Shown: positions 43,086-53,457, counted from the stretch's first letter. The stretch is 64,000 nt of DNA from Pseudomonadota bacterium (GCA_030685065.1 JAUXQH010000023.1:1-64000), one strand, 5' to 3'. Notes: generated by a model not told the origin, from the sequence alone. Translations and numbers: made by a program.

Positions 43086-44213
43086 CTACTTGCGCTTCTT
43101 CGGAACCCGCACGTCCTGGAGCAACGCGCCGAGGGTCCCGAACGTACCGCCCGTCGTGAGCGACTCCTGGCGGCGCGGCTGGTTGTCGGCGGCCATCGGT
43201 GTGTCATTCTCCTCGACCTGGCGGATGCCGAGGTCGACCCGCTTGCGAGCGAGGTCGACCTGGAGCACGCGGACCCGGACGGCTTGACCTTCCGTGACCG
43301 CCGAAGCCGCCGACTCGACGCGCTTCTTGGACAGGTTGGGGAGCCGGACCAGGCCCTCGACGCCCGACGTGATGCGCACGAAGGCGCCGAACTCGCGGAT
43401 GCCGGTCACGACGCCGTCGTAGACCTCGCCCTCGACGACCGTGGTGATGGCGATGTCCGCCGCCGCGCGTGCCTCGATCTCCGCGACGGCGCGGTGGGAG
43501 ACCTTGGCCTCGCGTCCGCGCACGTCGAGCACGCGGAAAGCGAGGGAACGACCGATGTACGCGTCGAGATCCGCCTCGGGCTGGTGGTCGATCTGCGAGT
43601 TGGGGCAGAACGCCTTCACGTCCCCGGAGAGCAGCACCAGGAACCCCGCTTCGTTGCGGCTGAGGACCTTCCCCTGCACGGGGATCTTGCTCTCGATCGC
43701 CTCGTCGAGCAGCGCGCTCGTGCTGTCGCCGCCGAGGCTACGGGAGAGTCGGATGTCCCCGTCCTTCATCGAGACGATGTAGGCGTCGAGGAGGTCCCCC
43801 ATGGCGACGTCGGGCTTGAGCTCGGCGCGATCGATGCTCGCATCGGCCTTGGCGCCGACGCTCACGAACGCGAGGGTCGGCGTGAGCCGCGAGATCGCGC
43901 CCCGGATGCGTTGGCCCTGCCGGAGCGGCCCGGTGGGGCGGGCGGGCGCGAACGCCGCCATCATCGCGGCGACCTCGGCGGGGTCCATGTCGGCGATCGA
44001 GCGGAGGCCGTCGAGATCCGTGGCCGGGCGGGGGGACGGCGGAGCGAGCTCCGGCGCGGCGGGAGCACGCGACGACGCGCCACTCTCGTCCTGCCCGTGC
44101 ACGCTGCGGATCCACGAGGTCGGAGACTCCGGTTGGGCGTCCCCCCCCGCCGCGTCGCCGTTGGGATTCTGTGTCTTGCGGCGAAGGATCCCGCGTACCC
44201 GTTGCTCGTCCAT
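43086..44213 (-). CDS. Three-repeat S1-domain RNA-binding protein
   Basis: The product is 375 residues from ATG at 44213, which has GGAG eight bases upstream. Three S1 repeats are visible: QRIRGAISRLTPTLAFVSVG, VQGKVLSRNEAGFLVLLSG and VYDGVVTGIREFGAFVRITSGVEGLV. The last is the clearest, with GAFV and GLV turns. An acidic/Ser-rich N-terminus (about 1-95) and a basic tail (PKKRK) flank them. Shorter than ribosomal protein S1; it may bind ribosomes or mRNA as an accessory. Confidence 0.88.
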   Translation of the reverse strand: MDEQRVRGILRRKTQNPNGDAAGGDAQPESPTSWIRSVHGQDESGASSRAPAAPELAPPSPRPATDLDGLRSIADMDPAEVAAMMAAFAPARPTGPLRQGQRIRGAISRLTPTLAFVSVGAKADASIDRAELKPDVAMGDLLDAYIVSMKDGDIRLSRSLGGDSTSALLDEAIESKIPVQGKVLSRNEAGFLVLLSGDVKAFCPNSQIDHQPEADLDAYIGRSLAFRVLDVRGREAKVSHRAVAEIEARAAADIAITTVVEGEVYDGVVTGIREFGAFVRITSGVEGLVRLPNLSKKRVESAASAVTEGQAVRVRVLQVDLARKRVDLGIRQVEENDTPMAADNQPRRQESLTTGGTFGTLGALLQDVRVPKKRK

Positions 44214-44385
44214 CGAGAGAACTCCGTGGATCGTTCGACCCGAGCGGCGCGGACTATCCCCACGGGCAGCAAAACCGCAAGCTGCCGACACGTCCGGGCC
44301 CTGAAGACATGGGCCTTGTGGACGGGCTCCAGCCATCGTACGATCCCGCTCGCCCCAACCCTATTTAGTATCCACCGGAGCACTC

Positions 44386-44598
44386 ATGTTGGTCGTTTCC
44401 ATGAAAGAAGCTGGAATTCTCCGAATTGGTGATGTCGATGTCTACATTGGTGAGATCCGAGGCGGGCAGGTGAAGCTATGCGTCCGCGCGCCACGGGAGA
44501 TTCGCATCGAGCACCTGGAGCCCGTCCCGGGCTCGGGCAAGCATGACGACCGGGCAGGCGCCCCCGAGATGCTCCGCTCGCGCATGGGCCGGCGATAG
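44386..44598 (+). CDS. csrA: CsrA-family translational regulator
   Basis: The product has 70 residues. The CsrA fold is clear (MLVVSMKEAGILRIGDVDVYIGE, then VKLCVRAPREIRIEHLE). The start matches MLIL-type families and APREI matches APKEV, but the RNA-contacting arginine that normally follows VH reads histidine here (EHLEP), so binding may differ. The C-terminal tail is longer and basic. GGAG sits five bases before the ATG, inside an A/T-richer leader. A hairpin (about 44292-44323) precedes it. The first codons are noticeably A/T-rich for this window. queA lies directly downstream. Confidence 0.85.
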   Translation: MLVVSMKEAGILRIGDVDVYIGEIRGGQVKLCVRAPREIRIEHLEPVPGSGKHDDRAGAPEMLRSRMGRR

Positions 44599-44610
44599 CC
44601 CCTCGTCTAC

Positions 44611-45659
44611 ATGGCGGGGCCTCCGGCGGGGAGGGCCACGAGGACCCCGCGGGCGGGTCCGGCGAGCCGGATGACGCGCTCGAGCGCGCGCTCGCTCCGT
44701 ACGACTTCGACCTCGCCGACGACCGGATCGCCCGACACCCGCCGCCCGAGCGCGATGGTGCCCGGCTCCTCGTGGTCGGCCCGCCGCACGCGGATCGTGC
44801 GATGCTCGACCTGCCGGGGTTGCTCGAGCCCGGTGATCTCCTCGTCGTAAACGACATCCGGGTGCACCACGCCCGGCTGCGGGCACGGCGGGAGAGCGGC
44901 GGAAACGTCGAGGTACTCCTCGCCGGCGGCGACGAAGCGCTGGTGCGCCCGTCCCGTCGGTTGCGAGAGGGGGAGCGCCTCGTGTGCGGGCCCGGGCACG
45001 TCGTGCTGCACTCCCGCCTCCCGGACGGGCGGTGGCGGGTGGCCTGCGAGCCGGATGTCGACACGCTCACGTCCGCGGCCGGCGAGCTGCCGCTCCCCCC
45101 CTACTTCGGCCGGGCCCCCACGCCGGAGGACGAGGTTCGCTACCAGACCGTCTACGCCCGTCACGGCGGTCAGCTGCGCGCGGCCGCCGCCCCGACGGCC
45201 GGCCTCCACCTCACCCCCCGGATCTTCGCCGCGCTCGCGGACCGCGGCATCCGGCGGGCCAGCCTGACGCTGGAGGTTGGGCTCGGGACCTTCCGCCCGC
45301 TCGGCGCGGAGCAGATCGCGCGCGGCGCGCTGCACTCCGAGCGGTTCGACGTACCCGCCGAGACGTGGGAGGCCGTTCGTTCGGCGAAGCGCGTCATCGC
45401 GGTGGGCACGACCGTGGCCCGCGCCCTGGAGAGCGCCACGGGCCCCGGCCCCGGAGCGACCGATCTCTTCATTCGCGAGGGGTACACGTTCAAGAGGGTC
45501 GACGCGCTCCTCACGAATTTCCACCTGCCCCGCTCGAGCCTGCTCATGCTGGTCTGCGCGTTCGGCGGGCGGGAGCGGGTCCTCGACGCCTATCGGCACG
45601 CCGTGTCGTCCGATTACCGCTTCTACTCCTACGGCGATGCGATGCTCCTGACGCGTTGA
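44611..45659 (+). CDS. queA: tRNA preQ1 ribosyltransferase-isomerase, 5' end frameshifted
   Basis: QueA homology begins at YDFDLADDRIARHPPPER (44700) and continues through LEPGDLLVVNDIRVHHARL to TNFHLPRSSLLMLVCAFGG. No ATG, GTG or TTG lies in that frame upstream of a GTG at 44772, which would cut off about 24 conserved residues. An ATG at 44611 is in the neighbouring frame, and one extra G in the run at 44628-44631 would join it to give about 349 residues, the family's usual length. So the gene carries a one-base lesion or an error. QueA transfers a ribosyl group from SAM to preQ1-tRNA; tgt follows 20 bases later. Confidence 0.85.
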
Positions 45660-45667
45660 TGGGGTAA

Positions 45668-46861
<1,194 letters not shown>

Positions 46862-46863
46862 TC

Positions 46864-47202
46864 ATGCCCCCCTCCGACGGCCTCCTCGTCTCCCTTCAAG
46901 CCGCCCCTGGAGGCAGCTTCGTGTCCAGCATTGTCCTGATGGTGGCCTTCGTCGCCATCTTCTACTTCGTGATGCTCCGCCCCCAGCAGAAGGAAGCGAA
47001 GGACCAGGCTGCGCTCCTGGCCTCGATCCAGAAGGGGGACCGCGTGATCACCGCCTCGGGCCTTCACGGAAAGGTCCACGAGGTCAAGGCGGACACGCTG
47101 CAGCTCGAGATCGCGCCGAACGTGCTCGTCACGGTCGACCGTGAGTCGGTCCGTCGAAAGGTGGATCCGACCAAGGTCGAGACCCCCCCCAAGGGGGCGT
47201 GA
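46864..47202 (+). CDS. yajC: Sec translocon accessory protein YajC
   Basis: The product has 112 residues. One membrane helix (VLMVAFVAIFYFVMLRPQQ) is followed by the KGDRVITASGLHGKVHEV core typical of YajC. It works with SecD/SecF/YidC. Its TGA overlaps the secD start region. Confidence 0.96.
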   Translation: MPPSDGLLVSLQAAPGGSFVSSIVLMVAFVAIFYFVMLRPQQKEAKDQAALLASIQKGDRVITASGLHGKVHEVKADTLQLEIAPNVLVTVDRESVRRKVDPTKVETPPKGA

Positions 47203-48962
47203 TGGAAGGCGGTCTGATCGCGCGGATCGTCGCCTGCGTAGCGGCCGTCCTCATCGCCGTGTGGTTGCTGCTTCCGACGTTTCTCGGCCCCGAGGTTCAG
47301 AAGAACCTCGAGCTCAACGCCGAGCGCGCCGCGATGGAGGATCCGCCGCCGCTCGAGACGCCGCTCCCCGAATATGTGAACTGGCTCCCGAATCTGAAGG
47401 TCAATCTCGGGCTCGATCTGCAGGGCGGCATCGACCTGACGCTCACCGTCGAGACCGACGAGGCCGTGCTCGCCACGGTTCAGCGGGACGTGGTCCCGGT
47501 GAAGGTCTCCGCCGAGAAGGAGGGGGTCAAGCTCGCGGACGTGAAGCGCGATCGCCGGCGCGCCGCGCTGCTCATCCTCCCCGGAGAGGGCGCCACGCTC
47601 GACACCATCCAGAGCTTTCTCCGCAAGCGCTTCTCGGCCTACGCCTACGAGCACACCGAGGCGATCGAGGGGAAGGACTGGCTCGTCTTCGCCGTGACCG
47701 ACCAGGCCAAGGCCGACATCGCGAGGAACGCGGTCGACCAGGCGCTGGAGACGATCCGCAACCGCATCGACGAGACCGGCGTGAAGGAGCCGAGCATCAC
47801 CCGCAAGGGAGAGCGCGACATCGCGATCCAGCTGCCGGGCGAGACGGACGTGGAGCAGGCCGTGGCCGCCGTCGGCACGACCGCGCGCCTCGAGTTCATG
47901 CTGGTGGACGAAGAGGCCGACGCGACCCTCCTCGACACGGGGCTCGCCGCGGCCCAGGCCGCCATGCCGCCCGCCGACTTCGCCGACGATCGGGTTCTCT
48001 CCGACTGGCTCGCGGACAACCAGTACCTGGTCGAAGGGCGCCGACTCCTCTGGGAGCACGTCACGGAGAAGGGGGTGGACAGCCGTGCGGCTCCGCACGT
48101 CCTCAAGGAAGAGGTTGTCCTCTCCGGGGACGACGTGAACGACGCCCAGACCAGCGCGAACCAACAGACGGGCGAGTACTACGTCGCCCTCGAGTTCAAG
48201 CCGCGCGGCCAGGCCATCTTCGCGGACGTGACCGGCAAGAACGTCGGCAAGCGCTTCGCCATCGTGCTCGATGACGAGGTTCGCTCGGCGCCCGTCATCA
48301 ACGAGCGGATCGACGGCGTGGCGAGCATCGCGATGGGCGGGATGAACATCGACGAGCAGATCAAGGACGCTGGCATGCTGGCCCTGGTGCTGCGGTCGGG
48401 CGCCCTGCCCGCCCCCGTGAGCGTCGGCGAGGTCCGTACGGTCGGCGCCTCCCTGGGCGCCCAGGCCATCGAGGAGGGGCTCCTGGCCGCCGTCCTCGGG
48501 TCGGCGCTCGTTCTCCTGTTCGCGGCGGTCTACTACAAGGTGAGCGGGCTCCTCGCGGACCTCACGCTGGTGATCAACGGGGTGCTCCTGGTGGCGCTCC
48601 TGGCGCTCGCGGGCGCGACGCTCACGCTGCCGGGCATCTGCGGCATCGCGCTCACGATCGGCATGGCGGTCGACTGCAACATCATCATCTTCGAGCGCAT
48701 CCGTGAGGAGCTGCGCGCCGGACGGTCGATCCGAGCGGCGATCGACGCCGGCTTCGATCGCGCCACCGTCGCGGTTGTCGACAGCAACGTCACGACCCTG
48801 CTCGCGGGCGTCGTGCTCTACAGCTACGGCACGGGGCCCATCAAGGGCTTCGCCGTCACCCTGATGATCGGGATCTTCACGACGCTGTTCACCGGTGTGT
48901 TCGTGTCCCGGACGCTCATGGACCTGGTCAATCGCGGGCAGCGCGCCCGCATGAGCATCTGA
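47202..48962 (+). CDS. secD: Protein translocase subunit SecD
   Basis: The product has 586 residues. The ATG at 47202 overlaps the yajC stop (TGATG). Features: an N-terminal helix, the NLGLDLQGGIDLTL P1 motif, a large periplasmic head, five more C-terminal helices with ALTIGMAVDCNIIIFERIREE, and DSNVTTLLAGVVLY. SecD and SecF use the proton gradient to pull secreted proteins out. Complete and typical. Confidence 0.97.
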   Translation: MEGGLIARIVACVAAVLIAVWLLLPTFLGPEVQKNLELNAERAAMEDPPPLETPLPEYVNWLPNLKVNLGLDLQGGIDLTLTVETDEAVLATVQRDVVPVKVSAEKEGVKLADVKRDRRRAALLILPGEGATLDTIQSFLRKRFSAYAYEHTEAIEGKDWLVFAVTDQAKADIARNAVDQALETIRNRIDETGVKEPSITRKGERDIAIQLPGETDVEQAVAAVGTTARLEFMLVDEEADATLLDTGLAAAQAAMPPADFADDRVLSDWLADNQYLVEGRRLLWEHVTEKGVDSRAAPHVLKEEVVLSGDDVNDAQTSANQQTGEYYVALEFKPRGQAIFADVTGKNVGKRFAIVLDDEVRSAPVINERIDGVASIAMGGMNIDEQIKDAGMLALVLRSGALPAPVSVGEVRTVGASLGAQAIEEGLLAAVLGSALVLLFAAVYYKVSGLLADLTLVINGVLLVALLALAGATLTLPGICGIALTIGMAVDCNIIIFERIREELRAGRSIRAAIDAGFDRATVAVVDSNVTTLLAGVVLYSYGTGPIKGFAVTLMIGIFTTLFTGVFVSRTLMDLVNRGQRARMSI

Positions 48963-48971
48963 GGTGCGCCC

Positions 48972-50183
48972 ATGATGGAGCTACTCCCCAAGGACCTCTA
49001 CGTCGACTTCGTCGGAAAGAGGAACGTCTTCGCGGGTATCTCGACGATACTCGTGATCGTCAGCATCCTCCTCTTCGTCTTTGTCGGCCCCAACTGGAGC
49101 ATCGACTTCACGGGTGGGACCGAGGTGCAGATGCGCTTCGAGGACTCGACCGAGATCGGTGAGGTCCGTGAGGCGCTCGGCACGATCGGGATCAGCGAGG
49201 AGTCGGTCCAGCTCGTCGGACCGCCCACGGACAACCGGTACCTCGTGCGCCTTCAGGGGGCCTCCAGCGCCAACCAGGCGGAGGTCGACGCTGTCCGGGC
49301 GGCGCTCGTGGCGGGCTTCGGCGGCGAGTGGATCGAGGAATTCAAGGTCGATGAAGAGGTCGGCACGCGCGCCTCGGTGACCTACAAGGGTGATCCCGTC
49401 GCGCTCCCCCGCATCACCGCAGCGCTCGCGTCGCTCCCCGGCGTGACGGTGCAGCCGTCTCAGGAAGAGAACGAGTTCTACGCGCGGCTTCCCGGGGTTG
49501 CCGAAGAGATTCGCGCCACGCTCGCGAAGGAGCTCGCGGGCCACGAGTTCGAGCTCGAGCGCACCGACTCGGTGGGGCCCAAGGTGGGCGGCAACCTGCG
49601 GGTCGCCGGCCTCACCTCGATGGTCGTCACGATGTTGCTGATCACCATCTACGTCGGCGTGCGCTTCGACTTCGCGTTCGCACCCGGCGCCATCCTGTGC
49701 GTGTTCCACGATGCCGTGCTCACCTGCGGCTTCTTCGTGTTGACCCAGCAGGAGTTCGGCCTCTCCATGATCAGCGCGATCCTCACGCTCATCGGGTACT
49801 CCATCAACGACACGATCGTCATCTACGATCGCATCCGCGAGAACATGGAGAAGTACCGGAAACAGGATCTCCACAAGCTGATCAACGACAGCATCAACCA
49901 GACGCTGTCCCGCTCGATCATCACCAACGGCGCCACGTCGCTCGCCCTCATCCCGTTCCTCATCTGGGGTGGGCCGGTGCTCCGCACGTTCGCCACTGCG
50001 ATGATCATCGGCATCGTCGTCGGCAGTTACTCGACCATCTACGTCGCCAGTCCCTTGATGATCATCATCAAGGAAAACCAGGACACCCTCCTGCGCCTGA
50101 TTGGCATCAGCAAGAAGCCGCCGTCCGGTCCGGCCTCCGGGAGCACGGCCGCATCGGCTGCTCCCGCCCCGAATTCGCCTTGA
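48972..50183 (+). CDS. secF: Protein translocase subunit SecF
   Basis: The product has 403 residues. It has the N-terminal helix, the SIDFTGGTEVQMRF motif, a periplasmic loop and the C-terminal helices with ILTLIGYSINDTIVIYDRIREN. It starts nine bases after secD. It ends in a Pro/Ser/Ala tail. The HU/IHF promoter -35 hexamer overlaps its stop codon. Confidence 0.97.
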   Translation: MMELLPKDLYVDFVGKRNVFAGISTILVIVSILLFVFVGPNWSIDFTGGTEVQMRFEDSTEIGEVREALGTIGISEESVQLVGPPTDNRYLVRLQGASSANQAEVDAVRAALVAGFGGEWIEEFKVDEEVGTRASVTYKGDPVALPRITAALASLPGVTVQPSQEENEFYARLPGVAEEIRATLAKELAGHEFELERTDSVGPKVGGNLRVAGLTSMVVTMLLITIYVGVRFDFAFAPGAILCVFHDAVLTCGFFVLTQQEFGLSMISAILTLIGYSINDTIVIYDRIRENMEKYRKQDLHKLINDSINQTLSRSIITNGATSLALIPFLIWGGPVLRTFATAMIIGIVVGSYSTIYVASPLMIIIKENQDTLLRLIGISKKPPSGPASGSTAASAAPAPNSP

Positions 50184-50208
50184 CCACCCCCGCGGGCGCC
50201 GGTATACA
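50180..50208 (+). promoter_or_regulatory. Promoter of the HU/IHF gene
   Basis: TTGACC (50180-50185), a 17-base spacer and TATACA (50203-50208). The -35 includes the secF TGA stop. Transcription would start near 50215, so the leader is under 20 bases. Confidence 0.75.
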
Positions 50209-50232
50209 ACGGCCAAACCCTTAGAGTTTCTG

Positions 50233-50526
50233 ATGACGAAGAGCGAGTTGGTCGACGCGGTGGCCCGCAGGCAGAACCTTCCCCGACAAACGGCCGAGCG
50301 TGTGGTCAACGTCCTGTTCGACTCCATCCGCGATGCCCTCCTACGGGGCGACCGTGTGGAGATTCGCGGGTTCGGGTCGTTCAAGGCGCGCCACTATGAA
50401 GGCTACACGGGGAGGAACCCGCGCACCGGCGTGCCCATCTTCGTGTCGCCCAAGGTCCTTCCGGTCTTCAAGGTCGGGAAGGACTTGCGGATCCGGGTCA
50501 ACGGGGGAATGGACCCCGAGGAATGA
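50233..50526 (+). CDS. HU/IHF-family DNA-binding protein
   Basis: The product has 97 residues with the full HU/IHF fold: MTKSELVDAVARRQ, then GDRVEIRGFGSFKAR, the beta-arm GRNPRTGVPIFV (NP tip for DNA bending) and KVLPVFKVGKDLR. The arm sequence and the RTG element favour an IHF-beta-like member, but family type cannot be fixed alone. It bends DNA as a dimer. The next gene's ATG overlaps its stop. Confidence 0.94.
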   Translation: MTKSELVDAVARRQNLPRQTAERVVNVLFDSIRDALLRGDRVEIRGFGSFKARHYEGYTGRNPRTGVPIFVSPKVLPVFKVGKDLRIRVNGGMDPEE

Positions 50527-51116
50527 TTCCTTTCGCGCTGCTGACGTCGGCCCTGTTGTCCGGCACCGCCCTGGCCGGCAGTGTGTACATCAACGGCGTG
50601 CGGGCCGATTTGCTCCCCGAACTGACGGTCACGAACGCGACCGTACGGTTCGACGGCCAGGGCAACGTGTGGATCGATGCTCCGGGTTACCGGGTACAGG
50701 TGGTCCAGCCCGCCGAGTACAGCAGCGCGGCCTCTCCGGTGCCTTCGCCGGCGCCTTCGTCCTCGAGCGAACGCGTGGGGGCGGGCGCCTGGTGGCTGGT
50801 GACCGAGGACAACGCGTCGGCCGGTCACACCATCGAGGTGGTGGTCAACGGCACCCTCGTTCGCCGCATCGCGTCAGGTGAGCCGCAGTTGATCTTGGAC
50901 ATCGGGCCTTTTCTACGCTCCGGCAGCAACACGGTGGTTGTCAGCGCGCTGGCGGGCCCCATGCCCAGCGGGGGGCCGCTCTCGGTGTACGTGGGCCGGG
51001 GCAACAATCTTTCCGGCACCATCCGCCTCGACAATCCGGATGTTGCCTACACCCGGCGCGCCTCCGACGGGGGGAATGGCGGCGGGGGTCGGCACTACAC
51101 GCTCACGGTTCCCTGA
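50523..51116 (+). CDS. Secreted Gly/Ser-rich protein, function unknown
   Basis: The product has 197 residues. A signal peptide (about 1-19, ending ALA) is followed by SVYINGVRADLLPELTVTNA, then VRFDGQGNVWIDAPGYRVQV, a beta motif with an Asp-x-Gly turn that recalls myxobacterial secreted proteins. A Pro/Ser linker and a C-terminal beta domain (about 90-180) end in a Gly-rich tail. It overlaps the HU/IHF gene (ATGA). No family name recognised. Confidence 0.72.
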   Translation: MIPFALLTSALLSGTALAGSVYINGVRADLLPELTVTNATVRFDGQGNVWIDAPGYRVQVVQPAEYSSAASPVPSPAPSSSSERVGAGAWWLVTEDNASAGHTIEVVVNGTLVRRIASGEPQLILDIGPFLRSGSNTVVVSALAGPMPSGGPLSVYVGRGNNLSGTIRLDNPDVAYTRRASDGGNGGGGRHYTLTVP

Positions 51117-51133
51117 CGCGATCGCGCGCTACT

Positions 51134-51176
51134 CGGCAGTCCCTGGATCGGTAGTCCCTGGATCGGTAGTCCCCTG
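51134..51176. repeat. 15-base tandem repeat before the PIN-PhoH gene
   Basis: Nearly three copies of CGGTAGTCCCTGGAT (starts 51134, 51149, 51164). The first copy differs at one base and the last is partial with one extra C. It lies 20 bases before the ATG, so copy number could affect leader structure. Confidence 0.8.
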
Positions 51177-51196
51177 AACGTTCGCATGGAGCATCG

Positions 51197-52570
51197 ATGG
51201 CTGCATCTCTTCATCACCGTGGGACGGAAAAACGTACGTATGTCCTGGATACGAACGTGCTCCTGCACGACCCGGGCGCGTTGCTGGTGTTTCACGAGCA
51301 CGATCTGGTCATCCCGATCACGGTCATCGAAGAGGTCGACAAGTTCAAGCGCGAGCTGACCGAGCTCGGGCGGGCGGCGCGCACGGTGTCGCGTCAGCTC
51401 GACGGCATGCGGGCCACGGGAAAGATCCGCGAAGGCGTCCCGCTTCCGGGCGGGGGCAAGCTCCGGGTCGAGCTCGGTGCGTCCGGTGACGTGGGCGAGC
51501 TCTTCGCCGGCGCGGCCAACACCAACGACAACGTCATCCTCCAGACCGCGATGAAGCTCCATCGCGAGGTCAAGAACGGCACGGTGATCTTCGTCAGCCG
51601 CGACGTGAACATGCGCATCAAGGCCGACGCCCTCGGGATGCTCGCCGAGGACTACGAGCACGCGCACGTCGACATCGACGAGGCCTACACCGGGGTCATC
51701 GAGCGCGAGGTCGACGCCGAGGTCGTCAGCGAGATGTACAACCGCGGCTGGATGGCCGAGGAGGGGGAGGGCATCTGCCCCCACCAGTTCGTGATCCTGA
51801 AGAACGCGGCCCAGCCCAGCCAGACCGCGATGACGCGCTACGACGCCAAGCAGAAGCGCTTGCAGCTCGTGGGGCGCTACAAGGAAGGTGTTTGGGGCAT
51901 CTTCGCCCGCAACCGCGAGCAGCTGTTCGCGCTCGATCTCTTGCTCGACGACAACGTGCCGCTCGTCACGCTCGACGGCATGGCCGGCACCGGCAAGACG
52001 CTCCTCGCGATCGCCTGCGGGCTCCAGCGCGTCGCGGATGACAAGCGCTACCGCCGCCTCGTGGTGGCGCGGCCGATCTTCCCCCTCGGGAAGGACATCG
52101 GCTTCCTCCCGGGCACCCTCGAGGAGAAGCTGAACCCCTGGATGAAGCCCATCTTCGACAATCTCGATCTGCTGCTCGGCGGTGAGGAGTCCCGCGAGGG
52201 CGGGAGCGGCGGGCGCGGCAACAAGTCCGCGCCCCCCAACTACCAGGCGTTGATCGACCAGAAGATCATCGAGGTCGAGCCGCTCACGTACATTCGTGGC
52301 CGCAGCCTGCCGCGGCAGTACCTGGTGATCGACGAGGCGCAGAACCTCACGCCGCACGAGGTCAAGACCGTCATCACGCGCGCGGGCGAGGGCACGAAGG
52401 TGATCCTCACCGGGGATCGCTACCAGATCGACAACCCGTACGTCGACGCGACGTCAAATGGCCTGTCGTACGTGGTGGAGCGCTTCAGGCTCTCTCCGAT
52501 GGCCGGCCACGTGACCCTGCGGAAGGGCGAGCGCAGCCCGCTCGCGGAGACGGCGGCGTCGCTTCTATAG
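51197..52570 (+). CDS. PIN-PhoH fusion ATPase (PhoH2/YlaK type)
   Basis: The product has 457 residues. Residues 14-150 are a PIN nuclease domain with VLDTNVLLHDP, IEEVDKFK and FVSRDVNMRIKA acidic sites. The PhoH ATPase follows, with Walker A DGMAGTGKT, VARPIFPLGKDIGFLPG, YIRGRSLPRQYLVIDEAQN and LTGDRYQIDNPYVD. PhoH2 proteins are reported as RNA helicase-nucleases. It is separate from the PhoH/YbeZ at 56272. A 200-base inverted-repeat element follows its stop. Confidence 0.94.
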   Translation: MAASLHHRGTEKRTYVLDTNVLLHDPGALLVFHEHDLVIPITVIEEVDKFKRELTELGRAARTVSRQLDGMRATGKIREGVPLPGGGKLRVELGASGDVGELFAGAANTNDNVILQTAMKLHREVKNGTVIFVSRDVNMRIKADALGMLAEDYEHAHVDIDEAYTGVIEREVDAEVVSEMYNRGWMAEEGEGICPHQFVILKNAAQPSQTAMTRYDAKQKRLQLVGRYKEGVWGIFARNREQLFALDLLLDDNVPLVTLDGMAGTGKTLLAIACGLQRVADDKRYRRLVVARPIFPLGKDIGFLPGTLEEKLNPWMKPIFDNLDLLLGGEESREGGSGGRGNKSAPPNYQALIDQKIIEVEPLTYIRGRSLPRQYLVIDEAQNLTPHEVKTVITRAGEGTKVILTGDRYQIDNPYVDATSNGLSYVVERFRLSPMAGHVTLRKGERSPLAETAASLL

Positions 52571-52770
52571 GAGCCCGTAGTGCATTGCGGTCCTGCTGCG
52601 GGTCCCGATCCGCGGCGTATGCCCACCTCCTCGCCGGCCGGCCGCTCGACGTACGTAGAGTACGCCTTCACGGCCGGCCGGCTGTGGGGGCGGCCCTCCG
52701 CTCGCGGCTCGTGCCCCTCGCGACGGACCGCACCGCCCGGCCGAGCCGGGCTACGCACGACGGGCTCCTA
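52568..52770. repeat. Nested inverted-repeat element between phoH2 and birA
   Basis: Outer arms TAGGAGCCCGT (52568-52578) and its complement (52760-52770) match perfectly, extending to 15 of 16. Inner arms are GCCGGCCGGCCG (52633-52644) with its complement (52671-52682). The left arm begins at the PhoH2 stop and the right arm ends three bases before birA. No gene fits inside. This could be a structured RNA, a terminator-like transcript end, or a small mobile element relic. Confidence 0.6.
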
Positions 52771-52772
52771 GC

Positions 52773-53426
52773 GTGCTCCTGCATCGCTACGACACCGTCA
52801 CCAGCACGCAGGTCGTGGCGCGGGGGCTCGCGGAGGCGGGGGCGCCCCACGGCACGGTCGTGCTCGCCGAGGAGCAGACCGCCGGCCGTGGTCGCCTCGA
52901 TCGCCGATGGGACAGCGCCCGCGGGCTGAACCTCACCTTCACGCTCGTGCTGCGCCCGCGCATCGCGGCGCGGGATGCCCCCCTGCTCACGCTCGGCGCC
53001 GCGGCGGGCCTCGCGGTGGCGTTCGATCTCCGCGTGAAGTGGCCGAACGACCTGGTCACGGGGGAGGGGAAGAAGGTCGCCGGCCTGCTCGCGGAGATGG
53101 ACATGGCGGGGGATCGCGTGGGCTTCGTGCTGCTCGGCGTGGGCCTCAACGTGAACCAGGTAGACTTCCCGGCTGCGTTGCCGAACGCCACGAGCCTCGC
53201 GGAGATCTCGAGCCCGCAGGACCGGACCGAGGTGCTCGAACGCGCGGTGTCGGCGATCCTCGCCTGGTGCGATCACCCGGATCGCCTCTCGTTGTGGCGA
53301 CAGCGGGCCCACACGCTCGGAAAGCACGTGCAGATCGGTCACACGGCGGGGGTCGCGACGGCGCTTCGAGACGACGGCGCGCTGATCGTCGGAGGCGTGC
53401 CCGTCCTGGCGGGGGAGATCGGCTGA
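52773..53426 (+). CDS. birA: Biotin-protein ligase, short (group I)
   Basis: The product is 217 residues from GTG. The ligase core is complete: EEQTAGRGRLDRRWDS (biotinyl-AMP loop), VKWPNDLV, KVAGLLAEM and LLGVGLNVNQ. The DNA-binding domain of regulatory BirA is absent. It attaches biotin to acyl-carrier lysines. The degenerate biotin-carboxylase-like gene is 32 kb away. It follows the inverted-repeat element. Confidence 0.93.
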   Translation: MLLHRYDTVTSTQVVARGLAEAGAPHGTVVLAEEQTAGRGRLDRRWDSARGLNLTFTLVLRPRIAARDAPLLTLGAAAGLAVAFDLRVKWPNDLVTGEGKKVAGLLAEMDMAGDRVGFVLLGVGLNVNQVDFPAALPNATSLAEISSPQDRTEVLERAVSAILAWCDHPDRLSLWRQRAHTLGKHVQIGHTAGVATALRDDGALIVGGVPVLAGEIG

Positions 53427-53429
53427 CAT

Positions 53430-53457
53430 AGCCAGAACGCGCTCGGGCGTTCCGGCT
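53430..53457. terminator. Hairpin between converging genes
   Basis: An 11-base stem with one mismatch (AGCCAGAACGC with GCGTTCCGGCT) and a six-base loop lies between the birA stop and the opposing stop. No T-run. A bidirectional transcription end is the natural role. Confidence 0.45.

Noticed and set aside
44772..45659. queA starting at the GTG at 44772
   Set aside because: It would remove the conserved N-terminal region (YDFDL to RLLVV) seen in all QueA proteins; a one-base lesion explains the data better.
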